DNA of 64,000 nt from positions 5,549,690 through 5,613,689 of the forward strand of contig NZ_CP012036.1 of NCBI RefSeq assembly GCF_001298445.1, given 5' to 3'. The stretch's first letter is position 1. Every line of letters begins with the position of its first letter. This DNA is from Nostoc piscinale CENA21 (GTDB taxonomy: Bacteria > Cyanobacteriota > Cyanobacteriia > Cyanobacteriales > Nostocaceae). The translations under genes and the position numbers were made by a program. The notes beneath the pieces were generated by a model. The model had not been told where the DNA came from. It was given only the letters and a program-made list of their open reading frames with translations, and did not search any database. Positions 38,407 to 47,787 of the stretch are shown here, one piece after another.

Positions 38407-38518
38407 TGAGTGCTAGTGTTGAGTGCTGAGTTCTGCGTGCTGAGTGGGAGTAGACAAGGTAGAGAGGGTAGACAAGGTAGAAAGATTGCTCCCTTGTCTC
38501 CCTGCCCCCTGCCTTCTT
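38407..38518. repeat. Mixed heptad repeats (STRR) downstream of the PatA-like gene
   Basis: Units of the TGAGTGC/TGAGTTC/TGCGTGC type (about 38407-38450), then GTAGACAAGGTAGA duplicates, then C-rich heptads TCCCTGC/CCCCTGC ending at the stop codon of the minus-strand gene. Confidence 0.65.
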
Positions 38519-39910
38519 TCAAGCTAAGTGCATAAACACAAGTTTCAGCAGTTCTGCACGGGTAAAAGGTTTAGTCAAATAACCAGAGGCTCCGACTAAT
38601 TTAGCTTTGACTTTATCAACAATTCCTTTATTACCTGTGACAAAAATAATCGGAGTATGTTTAAACATAGAATTATTCCGAATTATTTTGCATAATTCAT
38701 AACCGTCAATTCCAGCCATATTGAGATCCAACAAAATTAAGTCTGGTTTATGACGAATAATTGACATTACAGCTTTGAGTGGATCATCAATTGTCACTAC
38801 AGAAAAATTCTCACTTTCCAAAAAACGACTAATTTCTTTGAGAATTGTCGGGCTATCATCCACAGAAATGATTTTATAAGTCTTTTTGGCGGTGACGGTA
38901 GTAGTCGTTACTCTTTCGGGCGCAGAGTTTATGGTATTTGGTATTGTTAATTCCTGAAGATTGTGAATTGATGGTGAGGTTGCTTGTGGCGATCGCACCA
39001 CAAGGTTAAAATCTTCGACAGCCAGAGCCGTTTCTACATCCAGATAGCGATTACTGGGTTCTACTACTGTGTCGATGAATTGTCTGTTGAGTAATGCTGT
39101 TGTATATCGAGCAGATCCTGAAACTTCTGGCTGATACTTTGGTAATTGATCAAATGGTGGATCTGGTTCGTGCATAATTACCCCTCCTTGCACAATATGA
39201 GGGTATAAATGTTGAACCAGTTGCATTTCATCTTGATTCATAATTACCGCCAGATGTCGCAGGCTAAACCCTTTCATCCAAGCTGTTAATTCTCGTGGTA
39301 ATGGCGGTAAGTTCTTGCTGTGGAAATTCCTGTTAATTAACAGGTACGGACGCTGATAAGGTGAAGAAATTTGGGGAGCGAAAGATTGCCAATTTTGTAG
39401 TCTAATGTGACAAATTTCTAGAGTTTTTTCTACATCCAGGCGACAAATTTTTGTCACTGTTTGGGTTGCATTACTTAAAGCATAAGTACCTGTTTTTACC
39501 AATAAAAATGATTCCATCACTTCTTTGACAAGTTCTTGAATCAAAATTGTCGCTTGTGCATCATCCAGATAACCTTCATTAATTAGCCAATGAATTGCTT
39601 GATAGTCAGCAGGCTGAGTTGATAAATCGTTGCTATCAGCAATTGCATGATTAAACACATCAGCTTCAAAATTCATGCGTAATTCTACGCGAATTTCGCT
39701 ACTGAGAAAATTCAGGCGGCGCAGATGGCGTTCTAATCTATCAAAGGGTTCAACTGAGTTGGTCGCGTAGGTGATGTTTCCCTGTTCTAAATAAATTAGC
39801 CATGTTACTAAGTTACTAAATGCTTGTAAACAAGTAGTTTCGACACTATGAGACAGTTGTTTTAATAAACTATGAGGACGTAAAACTGTAAATGTACCGA
39901 AATTAGACAT
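38519..39910 (-). CDS. PatA-type response regulator (PATAN domain plus receiver)
   Basis: A protein of 463 residues. The N-terminal part (about 1-110) has the PATAN pattern (FSNLVTWLIYLEQGNITYAT, LERHLRRLNFL), the middle (about 110-270) is the helical DUF4388-like/PatA region, and the C-terminal receiver (about 340-460) has DDSP, phospho-acceptor Asp in LILLDLNMAGIDGYELC, Thr in IIFVTGNKG and Lys in GYLTKPFTRAEL. PatA-family regulators control heterocyst patterning, phototaxis and motility through protein interactions rather than DNA binding. No kinase gene is adjacent. Confidence 0.88.
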   Translation of the reverse strand: MSNFGTFTVLRPHSLLKQLSHSVETTCLQAFSNLVTWLIYLEQGNITYATNSVEPFDRLERHLRRLNFLSSEIRVELRMNFEADVFNHAIADSNDLSTQPADYQAIHWLINEGYLDDAQATILIQELVKEVMESFLLVKTGTYALSNATQTVTKICRLDVEKTLEICHIRLQNWQSFAPQISSPYQRPYLLINRNFHSKNLPPLPRELTAWMKGFSLRHLAVIMNQDEMQLVQHLYPHIVQGGVIMHEPDPPFDQLPKYQPEVSGSARYTTALLNRQFIDTVVEPSNRYLDVETALAVEDFNLVVRSPQATSPSIHNLQELTIPNTINSAPERVTTTTVTAKKTYKIISVDDSPTILKEISRFLESENFSVVTIDDPLKAVMSIIRHKPDLILLDLNMAGIDGYELCKIIRNNSMFKHTPIIFVTGNKGIVDKVKAKLVGASGYLTKPFTRAELLKLVFMHLA

Positions 39911-40818
39911 TTTAAAAAATTGTTTTAGAAAATTATACAGAATCTATGCAAATTTGGATTCTTATGTATGTTTTACTTTATTAGTTTTAATATGTCTCCC
40001 AGATAATTATTCTCTCAAAAGATAAAATAAATTGAGATTAACAGCTATGGAAATCTAAAGCCTTACCCAGTCAGTTTGATAATCTACGAAGACAAAACGG
40101 CAATAACTATAAAATACTTTTCATTACTATTTCTGAAAAGTCATAACTGAAGTTAGTATTTTTACTCAGTCATGAGTCAGAGCTGGCGCTTTACCAATTT
40201 TTACCCAGAATAATTTTTTTTTAGGAGGCTCAAGTACTTACAGATCCAAGACACTACCCTAGATCAATTTAAATTTGATATTTGACTAAGAGTTACCCAC
40301 ACCCTAGATTCAAGCTCAGAAAAATACATCTGTCATAAGATAGATTCTTCATTTTTGAGCAACCTTGAGGAAAATTAATAAAAAACAAAAATTTTACTAG
40401 CTCAATTCCGTATTTAGCTAAAAACCAGCTTGCAGGGTGACTTTAATGAGCGATTGAAAGAGTTAACAATTTTGTCAAAGACAAAAATGAATATGTTCCA
40501 CACGAAATCTTTAAATTTTTATCTGGGCAAATTTTGATGTTTATTATATTCTATCGGTTGCTCTACATCAATCTTTGTAGTTCTAAGAAGGCTGTAAACA
40601 AGAACTCTTGGTAAATTTGCGGTTTTGCAACGGTAACTTGATGAAAACTTTAATAAATGTGTAGAGAATTTAGGGAAAAGTATTTGTTTAATAGTACATA
40701 AAGACTCGGCTGGCGATCGCCAAAAATTTGCTTATTCCCTGTGAGGCTCCGGAAACTGAAATATATACTTTGAAAAAAGGAAAATAAAGCTTTGGACTAT
40801 AACATAACACAAAAAGTT
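39911..40818. other. About 900-bp intergenic region, nothing firm recognised
   Basis: A long AT-rich spacer upstream of the VWA-PP2C-kinase operon. HIP1-containing palindrome TGGCGATCGCCA lies near 40713. An AAGGA at 40777-40781 could serve a TTG start at 40792. No ORF or RNA fold convinces; the length suggests a substantial promoter or leader. Confidence 0.45.
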
Positions 40819-41493
40819 ATGCAAGATACATTAACCCTAGATGAAGTAGTAGAATTTGCGGAAAATCCCGAACCCCGTTGTCCTTGTGTATTGTTACTAG
40901 ACACATCTGGTTCAATGCAAGGCGAACCCATAGAAGCATTAAATCAAGGTTTGCTGAGTTTAAAAGATGAATTAGTCAAAAATTCCTTAGCATCTCGTCG
41001 GGTTGAAGTAGCAATAGTTACTTTCGATAGCCAAGTAAATGTCGTCCAAGACTTTGTAACCGCCGATCAATTTAACCCGCCAATTCTCACCGCCCAAGGA
41101 CTCACCAGCATGGGTGCAGGCATTCACAAAGCCTTAGACATGGTGCAAGAGCGCAAATCCTTATATCGGTCAAACGGCATTGCTTACTATCGCCCTTGGG
41201 TATTCATGATTACCGATGGTGAACCACAAGGTGAACAAGAACATTTAGTAGCCCAAGCTGCCCAAAGAGTTCAAGGAGATGAAGCCAACAAGCGCGTAGC
41301 CTTTTTCTCTGTAGGTGTAGAAAATGCCAACATGACAACGCTCAATCAGTTAGCTGTGAGGACACCACTGAAATTGCGCGGATTAAACTTTGTGGAAATG
41401 TTTATGTGGTTGTCAGCGAGTATGGCGGCTGTTTCTCACTCCCAAGTGGATGAGCAAGTAGCCTTACCACCCATTGGCTGGGGTTCCATTTAA
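40819..41493 (+). CDS. VWA-domain protein, TerY/YegL type
   Basis: A protein of 224 residues from ATG 40819; a TTG at 40792 with AAGGA ten bases upstream would add nine residues, so the start is uncertain. A single von Willebrand A domain has a complete MIDAS: DTSGSMQGEP (DxSxS), the Thr in AQGLTSMGAG, and the Asp in FMITDGEPQGE. PCVLLLDTSGSM directly after ENPEPRC is typical of TerY and E. coli YegL. TerY-like VWA proteins occur with a PP2C phosphatase and a kinase (the TerY-P triad); the next two genes are exactly these. Confidence 0.9.
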   Translation: MQDTLTLDEVVEFAENPEPRCPCVLLLDTSGSMQGEPIEALNQGLLSLKDELVKNSLASRRVEVAIVTFDSQVNVVQDFVTADQFNPPILTAQGLTSMGAGIHKALDMVQERKSLYRSNGIAYYRPWVFMITDGEPQGEQEHLVAQAAQRVQGDEANKRVAFFSVGVENANMTTLNQLAVRTPLKLRGLNFVEMFMWLSASMAAVSHSQVDEQVALPPIGWGSI

Positions 41494-41543
41494 TCGCTCT
41501 CCCGCGGTTTCATACTTACACAGCTAGCCCAGACATAGAATCT

Positions 41544-42326
41544 ATGAACACATCAAAACAGATTTCTCATTGGCGGGTAGTCGCCGCATCTGTATGTGGT
41601 ACTAGCCACATCAGAAATAAGCAGCTGTGTCAGGATGCTCACAACTGGCAGCTATTGCCAGACAATATATTAGTAGCCGCAGCAGCAGATGGCGCAGGTT
41701 CTGCCAGTCAGGGGAAAATTGGCGCAATGGTGGCGACAGAAGCAGCTGTAGAACATTTATCGCACAAAGAAGTCTCTCGCGCTGTTTTAGCTGATGATTT
41801 AGACGTGCAATCTTTGTTGAGTGATGCCTTGCTGGCTGCCAAAAAAGCCGTAGAAGCAGAAGCCGCAGCTTGTAGCCAGCAGCCCCAAGATTTAGCAACT
41901 ACCTTAATAATCACCATCGCTACACCAGAAATGGTAGCAGCAGCCCAAATCGGTGACGGGATGGCAGTCGCAAAAAATCGTCAAGGAAATTTAATTGCAC
42001 TAACCATACCCAATAACGGAGAATATATCAACGAAACGACTTTCTTGACTTCCTTAGATGCTATAGATACAGCCCAAATGAGATTATGGCGTGAAGAAAT
42101 AGTCAACGTTGGTATCCTCACCGATGGACTACAAATGCTGGCTTTAAACATGGTTGTTGGCGAACCTCACAAACCCTTCTTTTTTCCTTTGTTTGACTTT
42201 ATCGAAAACGCCGAGGATAAGTCATTAGCGAAAGAGCAACTCGTGAGGTTTTTAGGTTCTGAGCGGATAACACAACGTACCGACGATGATTTAACACTAA
42301 TTATTGCTGCCTTCAACCGCTCATAA
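41544..42326 (+). CDS. PP2C-type protein phosphatase, YegK/TerY-P type
   Basis: A protein of 260 residues. PP2C metal motifs are seen in AAAADGAGSASQGKIGA (DGxG), AAQIGDGMAV, GILTDGLQ and RTDDDLTLIIAAF, so the manganese/magnesium site appears complete. It is shorter than typical PP2C and lacks the classical N-terminal RxxNED motif; it has GTSHIRNKQLCQDAHNW instead, as in the PP2C_2 (YegK) branch. It lies 50 bp after the VWA gene. It likely reverses phosphorylation by the kinase encoded next. Confidence 0.9.
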   Translation: MNTSKQISHWRVVAASVCGTSHIRNKQLCQDAHNWQLLPDNILVAAAADGAGSASQGKIGAMVATEAAVEHLSHKEVSRAVLADDLDVQSLLSDALLAAKKAVEAEAAACSQQPQDLATTLIITIATPEMVAAAQIGDGMAVAKNRQGNLIALTIPNNGEYINETTFLTSLDAIDTAQMRLWREEIVNVGILTDGLQMLALNMVVGEPHKPFFFPLFDFIENAEDKSLAKEQLVRFLGSERITQRTDDDLTLIIAAFNRS

Positions 42327-42383
42327 ACAAGGATTCTGCAAGTTCGGTCTTTTTATCTAACCCCCGTTAACAGTGACTTAAAC

Positions 42384-44564
42384 ATGAAGGTACTACGTTG
42401 TCTTCCCCAGCCAGAAATTATCAACCTCAGCGTTAGCTTAGGACGAGGTGGTGAAGCCTGTGTTTATGCAGTGCCATCTGATGGCGATTTAGTGGCGAAG
42501 GTGTATCACAAACCTACAGCCAATCACGCTAAAAAACTGCAAGCCATGTTGGCTAACCCACCAGAAAACCCGACAGCTAATTTGGGGCATATTTCCATTG
42601 CTTGGCCACAAGAGTTAATCAAAATAGCAGATGGGAGTAAAACTGTCATTGGCTTTATCATGCCTCGGATTCGCGGGATGCGGCCAATTATTGACTTTTA
42701 CAACCCCAGAACCCGTCGCCAGCACTGCCCGTTATTCAACTATCAATATTTAGTGCGGACAGCGCGGAATTTAGCGGCGGCTTTTGCAGCCCTGCACAGT
42801 AGTGGTTATTGCGTGGGTGATGTCAACGAGTCCAACATCTTAGTCAGCGACACAGCACTGGTGAGTTTGGTAGATACTGACTCTTTCCAAGTGCCAGATT
42901 TCAACAATAATCTTGTCTACCGTTGTGCAGTGGGTAAACCAGAGTTTACTCCACCAGAACTCCAAAACAAAGTCTTCGCCCAACACGATCGCACAGTTTA
43001 TCATGACTCATTTGGTTTAGCAGTACTGATCTTCCAATTATTAATGGAAGGGACACATCCTTTTTCTGGGATTTTTCAAGGCACTGCCGAACCACCAGCT
43101 TACGAAGCCCGCATTGCGGCGGGACACTTCACCTACAGCCAAAACCACCAAGTTCCCTACCTGCCGACTCCCATTGCACCGCCTTGGGAAATGCTGCATC
43201 CTAGTTTGCAGGAATTGTTTATCCAGTGTTTTGAAACTGGCCACAACAACCCGCAGTTACGTCCCAATGCTCAAACTTGGTTGTCTGCCCTGACGGAAGC
43301 TGAAGATGCTTTAATTACTTGCACTACCAATCCTCAGCATCGCTACAGCAATCATTTGCATAGCTGTCCTTGGTGTGAACGGACTTTGCGTTTAGGCGGA
43401 CGAGATCCTTTTCCCTCACAACGGGCAATTGAAAATCGAGAACATCTCAGACCAGCCACCATCCCCACCAGACGCTACAATCAGCCTCATCGCTTACCGC
43501 AGCCAGTCATGTCATTTGCTAAGGGTAATTCCTGGCAAGCAAATAATCAGCCAAATTATTTTCCTTATCAACGGCGTAAGGTATCAAAAATTTACCCGAT
43601 TGTTTTAGGTTGTCTGGGTTTAGGGATGTTGGGTTATTTGGATGTGATGGTGAAATTTACCCGTCCGTTGGTGTCACAAAATGCCTATACTCAGCAGACA
43701 TTGATGACACATACAGCACCAAGTCGGCAGGTGTTAAGTTTTGCTGATTACTACAAACAAGGTCATGCGGCTTACCAAGTGCGGGACTACAAGCAAGCAG
43801 TTGAAAGTTTTACCAAAGCTATCCAAGAAGAACCAAAATACGCCAAATCTTTTATTAACCGAGGTAATGCTCGTTACAATCTTAAAGACTATGAAGGGGC
43901 ATTAGCAGACTATACGAAAGCGTTGGAAATTAATCCCCAGGAAGTGAAAGCTTTTGTGAATCGCGGTAATGCTCGTTATATGCTGGCTGAGTATAGCAAC
44001 GATCCAGATCGAGAATATCATCTAGCGATCGCAGATTTTAACAATGCTATCCGCCTCAATATCAAAGAAGCCGAAGCATATATCCGTAGAGGGATTGTGC
44101 GATCGCAAATCGCCAAGTACAGTGGTGAATCTCTCAAAGAGTTCCAGCAAGCAGTAGCCGATTTTTCCGAGGCGATTAAACTCAACGCCTCCAAAGCCGA
44201 AGCTTATTTTCAACGCGGTTCGGTATATTACCAAATGGCACAATACAGCACCGAATACGCCCAACAATACCAAAATGCGATCGCCGACTTTGACCAAGCA
44301 TTAAAACTTAACGAAAAACTGGCGAAAGTCTATCTCAAACGCGGTATGGTGCGCTATGAAATCGCTCAATACGGTGGTAAAGAAGCAGACAAAAATAACC
44401 AAAAAGCCGTCGAAGATTTACAAGTAGCCGCCAAACTTGCTTTAGAACAAGAAGATACAGAAAATTATCAACAAGCACTCAGCAGTATGTGTGTGATTAT
44501 TGAAAGCCAATGTAATGCTTTACTGCAAAGTTCTAGTGCTTGGGGAACTGTAGGGACAAATTAG
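42384..44564 (+). CDS. YegI-type protein kinase with zinc ribbon, membrane segment and TPR repeats
   Basis: A protein of 726 residues. The kinase domain (about 10-310) has Gly-loop SLGRGGEACVY, Lys in LVAKVYHKP, catalytic loop YCVGDVNESNILV (the usual HRD is VGD, as in the YegI branch), metal motif VDTDSF in place of DFG, and GKPEFTPPEL. A zinc-ribbon half HSCPWCERTL (about 332-341) and a Pro/Arg-rich linker follow, then one membrane helix (IYPIVLGCLGLGMLGYLDVM, about 407-426). TPR repeats (about 455-700) have AKSFINRGNARYNLKDYEGA-type units; some carry an extra insert (YSNDPDREYHLAIAD). It is the third gene of the triad, 57 bp after the phosphatase. The TPR part probably lies across the membrane from the kinase and may sense or recruit. 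Confidence 0.9.
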   Translation: MKVLRCLPQPEIINLSVSLGRGGEACVYAVPSDGDLVAKVYHKPTANHAKKLQAMLANPPENPTANLGHISIAWPQELIKIADGSKTVIGFIMPRIRGMRPIIDFYNPRTRRQHCPLFNYQYLVRTARNLAAAFAALHSSGYCVGDVNESNILVSDTALVSLVDTDSFQVPDFNNNLVYRCAVGKPEFTPPELQNKVFAQHDRTVYHDSFGLAVLIFQLLMEGTHPFSGIFQGTAEPPAYEARIAAGHFTYSQNHQVPYLPTPIAPPWEMLHPSLQELFIQCFETGHNNPQLRPNAQTWLSALTEAEDALITCTTNPQHRYSNHLHSCPWCERTLRLGGRDPFPSQRAIENREHLRPATIPTRRYNQPHRLPQPVMSFAKGNSWQANNQPNYFPYQRRKVSKIYPIVLGCLGLGMLGYLDVMVKFTRPLVSQNAYTQQTLMTHTAPSRQVLSFADYYKQGHAAYQVRDYKQAVESFTKAIQEEPKYAKSFINRGNARYNLKDYEGALADYTKALEINPQEVKAFVNRGNARYMLAEYSNDPDREYHLAIADFNNAIRLNIKEAEAYIRRGIVRSQIAKYSGESLKEFQQAVADFSEAIKLNASKAEAYFQRGSVYYQMAQYSTEYAQQYQNAIADFDQALKLNEKLAKVYLKRGMVRYEIAQYGGKEADKNNQKAVEDLQVAAKLALEQEDTENYQQALSSMCVIIESQCNALLQSSSAWGTVGTN

Positions 44565-44596
44565 GGGTAGTCCTTGGTCATTAGTGTTTTTTCACC

Positions 44597-44707
44597 AGGA
44601 ATTACGCACACAGATTGTTTATTAAAAATGGGTGTAAGGTCGTAGGGGTTCAAAATCCTTTCACCCCTACACCCAATCTCCATACAGAATCTTGGTGCGT
44701 AAGTCCT
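44597..44707. mobile_element. Small MITE-like palindromic element
   Basis: Ends AGGAATTACGCAC (44597-44609) and GTGCGTAAGTCCT (44695-44707) are inverted repeats at 12 of 13 positions. Inside is a nested hairpin GTAGGGGT / ACCCCTAC with GGGTGT and ACACCC. 111 bp, no ORF. A partial second copy is at 47788. Confidence 0.65.
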
Positions 44708-44740
44708 ATTCGTTTTCTTCCCCTACTCACGACTCCCACC

Positions 44741-45547
44741 CTATTTAGCTGGGGCATTGGCTTGGCGGCTAGTCCGAAAAGTAACATTTACGCCATCATT
44801 TGATTGTTCTAAAACTAGTAATGGTGTGGGTTTAGCTTTTTGATCCCAGTGCATAGTCGCAAGGCGACCTTGAATTGTCGGCTGCCATGTATCTTCATCG
44901 TCCATCGGACTAAGATAAGTTTCGATGCAATCAATAATTTGGCTAATTGTAGCGGAAGTTGCTTGGGTGGGTAACTTCATCAGCTTAATTTGAATGCGGA
45001 ATAGCACCCGTTTCGCAATGTTTGGTGGCGTACCACTTTCATATTCAACATCAAAAATCTCATCCACCTGTCGCCCTGCACTATTGGCTATTCCCACCGT
45101 TCCTTGTTGAGATTGGTTGGGACGCAAAGCTTGAGAAATTTTATCTTTGACTCTGATTTTAATTTGGTTCAGAATCGCAAAATGAAATACTTCTTCAGAC
45201 ATCCGCATCCGCAAATAATCTAAGTTAAAGTCCCGCGAGTTCACCAAATCCGGGTTAGTTTCCATTTTGCGGATTGTTTCTAGTGCCAGTTTAAACTTTT
45301 TCTCTAGCTCTCTAGCACGGAATTTTTCAAATTTAATTTTCTTCTCTAATTTAGTCATCTGGATTTTGCCAAACACAATCAACCCAATTACCGCTACAGC
45401 CAGCCCTCCAGAAGTAATTAATAAAAAGGGTGGTGCTTGGGACGCTTCGCTGGCTGCTGGTTTTTGAGTAACTTTTTTTGTTTTTGCTGGTGGAGATTGT
45501 GCCAGAAGTATAGGATTTAGCATGGTAACAATAACTTTACTTGTCAT
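44741..45547 (-). CDS. Conserved hypothetical membrane-anchored protein
   Basis: A protein of 268 residues (start 45547, or ATG 45523 giving MLNPILLAQSPPAK). One membrane helix (PFLLITSGGLAVAVIGLIVF, about 40-60) is followed by a charged coiled coil (KLEKKIKFEKFRARELEKK, about 66-100) and a soluble domain of about 160 residues (HFAILNQIKIRVKDKISQAL; RVLFRIQIKLMKLP; QIIDCIETYLSPMDDED). The pattern is known from many cyanobacterial genomes as an uncharacterised protein. It is convergent with the kinase gene. Confidence 0.7.
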   Translation of the reverse strand: MTSKVIVTMLNPILLAQSPPAKTKKVTQKPAASEASQAPPFLLITSGGLAVAVIGLIVFGKIQMTKLEKKIKFEKFRARELEKKFKLALETIRKMETNPDLVNSRDFNLDYLRMRMSEEVFHFAILNQIKIRVKDKISQALRPNQSQQGTVGIANSAGRQVDEIFDVEYESGTPPNIAKRVLFRIQIKLMKLPTQATSATISQIIDCIETYLSPMDDEDTWQPTIQGRLATMHWDQKAKPTPLLVLEQSNDGVNVTFRTSRQANAPAK

Positions 45548-45638
45548 TGTTTAGAATGCCCAAATCCTCAATGTCATATTGCTGTGTTATTAGTATTTTT
45601 AACAGCTTTTTATAAAATGCGTATATACCGTTTTTAAT

Positions 45639-46433
45639 ATGTATTATTTGACTCTGGCTCCCATATCTCAAGCTGCATCTAGTTGCTGGAGTAATATCCG
45701 CCTAATTGCTACTGATATGGATGGGACTCTGACCAAGGAAGGGAAGTTTTCTACTGCATTATTACAAGCGTTAGAAGAGTTAACAGCATCTGGAATTGAG
45801 GTATTAATTGTAACAGGGCGTTCGGCGGGGTGGGTAAGTGGGATTAGTAGCTTAATGCCAGTTGCAGGCGCGATCGCTGAAAATGGTGGTATCTTCTATC
45901 CCAAGGGTAGTGAACAGCCCATTGCTTTAACTGCAATTCCTGACTTAACATTGCACCGTCAACAATTAGCAGCCGTTTTTGCTGAATTAAAACAGAAATT
46001 TCCCCAAATTCAAGAATCTGCGGACAATCGTTTTCGCCTCACAGATTGGACATTCGATGTCGCTGATTTAACTTTAGAGGAATTACAAACTTTAGGTAAT
46101 CTCTGTCAATCAATGGGGTGGGGATTTACTTACAGTACAGTACAGTGTCATATCAAACCCCAAGGTCAAGATAAGGCTGTGGGTTTATTACAAGTATTAC
46201 AAACACATTGGCCTGACTATTCACCCATACAAGTTGTTACTGTTGGCGATAGTCCAAATGATGAAAGTCTATTTGCAGCACATGATTTTCCTGTTTCTGT
46301 GGGTGTAGCTAACATTCTAAAATACGCCAATCGGCTACAACATCGACCAATTTACGTCACTAGTGCAGCTGAAGCCGCAGGATTTTGTGAGTTAGCAAAT
46401 TATATTTTAAAATCGTCTACTCAGCCAGAATAA
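45639..46433 (+). CDS. HAD-superfamily (type IIB) sugar-phosphatase-like hydrolase
   Basis: A protein of 264 residues. Motif I LIATDMDGTLT with the nucleophile Asp, motif II VLIVTGRSAGWV, motif III Lys in CHIKPQGQDKAVGLL, and motif IV VVTVGDSPNDESLF. The cap is of the C2B type, as in Cof and mannosyl-3-phosphoglycerate or sucrose-phosphate phosphatases. A role in sugar-phosphate or osmolyte metabolism is inference. Confidence 0.88.
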   Translation: MYYLTLAPISQAASSCWSNIRLIATDMDGTLTKEGKFSTALLQALEELTASGIEVLIVTGRSAGWVSGISSLMPVAGAIAENGGIFYPKGSEQPIALTAIPDLTLHRQQLAAVFAELKQKFPQIQESADNRFRLTDWTFDVADLTLEELQTLGNLCQSMGWGFTYSTVQCHIKPQGQDKAVGLLQVLQTHWPDYSPIQVVTVGDSPNDESLFAAHDFPVSVGVANILKYANRLQHRPIYVTSAAEAAGFCELANYILKSSTQPE

Positions 46434-46472
46434 CTCTGCGATCGCCATTCAAAGACAATCAAGAATCAGAAA

Positions 46473-46497
46473 ATCCCCAGAATTACAATCAGGGGAT
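46473..46497. terminator. Short inverted repeat between convergent genes
   Basis: ATCCCC (46473-46478) and GGGGAT (46492-46497) lie in the 100-bp spacer between the convergent HAD and PEP-CTERM genes. A bidirectional terminator is plausible, but there is no strong T tract. Confidence 0.4.
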
Positions 46498-46534
46498 CTA
46501 TAATAAAGGTGAATTTCCACACTGATGAGAAACT

Positions 46535-47188
46535 TTATTGATCTACTGTAGCTCTCTGCCCACGCTTCTTCCTTTTGATTAAAGTACCCAAACCCATCAC
46601 AGCACCAATACCTAAAATAGTTGATGGTTCTGGAACTGTGGTAACAAAATCTAAAGTATAGTTCTGTATCCCACCAGCAGTTTCCTGAATCCAGAAAGTG
46701 TAAGTCCCAGGGCCAAGTCTACCGCTACGAAAACCCACAAAGCTGTTTCCTTGAATGGATGTTGCTGTACCTACATCGTCTAAGACATTATCACCTACTA
46801 GGGTTCCAGGCGCTGCACCAATTAAAGCTGCACCCAGTAATGGAGGATTATTAGTTAGGCTGGTAATACTAGAACCTCTTTGGACTGCTAAAAATCCTTG
46901 ATTTGCCCCTGTGCCATCTAGCCCAACATAATTAGTTAAGATAACTTGACTCAGTTGACGGCCAACAGGAATAGTAAAGGTAAAGAAATCTCGGTCAAGA
47001 TTGGGATTACCAGTGGTAGAGCCACTAATTTGGTTAGAACCAACTGAAAGATTCACTAATGTTGGGTTTAAGTTGTCGCCAGACAAGTCACCATTAACAG
47101 GATCAGCTTCATCATAGATGAGGTTGGCTGCATGAGCATTGGAAGCAAAAAACAAGGTAGCTCCTATTCCCAGCAATAAACTTTTCAT
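46535..47188 (-). CDS. PEP-CTERM sorting-domain secreted protein
   Basis: A protein of 217 residues. Signal peptide MKSLLLGIGATLFFASNAHA is clear, with cleavage after AHA. The mature part is beta-rich, with Gly/Asn turns (DEADPVNGDLSGDNLNPTLV) and a jelly-roll look (ERDFFTFTIP-type core, FWIQETAGGIQNYTLDFV), like bacterial pre-peptidase C-terminal domains. The C-terminus is VPEPSTILGIGAVMGLGTLI followed by KRKKRG, a textbook PEP-CTERM signal. Probably exported and processed by exosortase, then attached to the extracellular matrix. Confidence 0.9.
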   Translation of the reverse strand: MKSLLLGIGATLFFASNAHAANLIYDEADPVNGDLSGDNLNPTLVNLSVGSNQISGSTTGNPNLDRDFFTFTIPVGRQLSQVILTNYVGLDGTGANQGFLAVQRGSSITSLTNNPPLLGAALIGAAPGTLVGDNVLDDVGTATSIQGNSFVGFRSGRLGPGTYTFWIQETAGGIQNYTLDFVTTVPEPSTILGIGAVMGLGTLIKRKKRGQRATVDQ

Positions 47189-47529
47189 TTATCTGCCTCT
47201 GTTGTAGTTGAATTCAAGTGATTGAGCTAAAATTTGGCTGCTTGAGAAAGTATTTTTCTTCAGCTATTACGCTTTAAATTACATAATTGCCCATGATGTT
47301 ATTTGATGATTAACTGTTAATAATAAGCAGTTAACCACCAACACAAAAAGATATGTAAATTATGTGCGTCTCCGTGTAATAGCTTAAGCCCCAGAGTAAT
47401 TTTAAAACAAATTTATAAAGGTAAATTTAAGGAATTAGTCAAAAATCCCAGTATCAAACTGAGATTTTTATGATTTTAGTAAAGACTAACGTCGCAATCT
47501 AAAAAATATCAAATTTCCTAACCCGTGTT

Positions 47530-47736
47530 TTATGCGTTTTCAGATTCGTTAGTCTGCTGAGATTGTGCTTGTTCAGAGATGACAACAACTCGACCATTTT
47601 TTACCACTGTAGAATTTTTACTAGTATTCTGACTGTGGTTGATTGGCTGATTTTGGCACTGGTGTTGGTGAGAAATATTTTGTTCCTGTTGTTGGTTGAG
47701 AATTACGACACAACTGGAGCAGGAAACTGTAGACAT
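47530..47736 (-). CDS. Possible small Gln/Asn-rich protein
   Basis: Open frame giving about 68 residues from ATG 47736, MSTVSCSSCVVILNQQQEQN, rich in Gln, Asn and Ser. The longer frame to 47841 runs into the palindromic repeat element and is not credible. No family recognised and no clear ribosome-binding site; it may be spurious. It sits within the 848-bp spacer 47189-48036, otherwise without features. Confidence 0.3.
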   Translation of the reverse strand: MSTVSCSSCVVILNQQQEQNISHQHQCQNQPINHSQNTSKNSTVVKNGRVVVISEQAQSQQTNESENA

Positions 47737-47787
47737 AAGGTTAACTTGAGTTCTATATCTATTATCGCGCTTATTGCTGACACTAAT

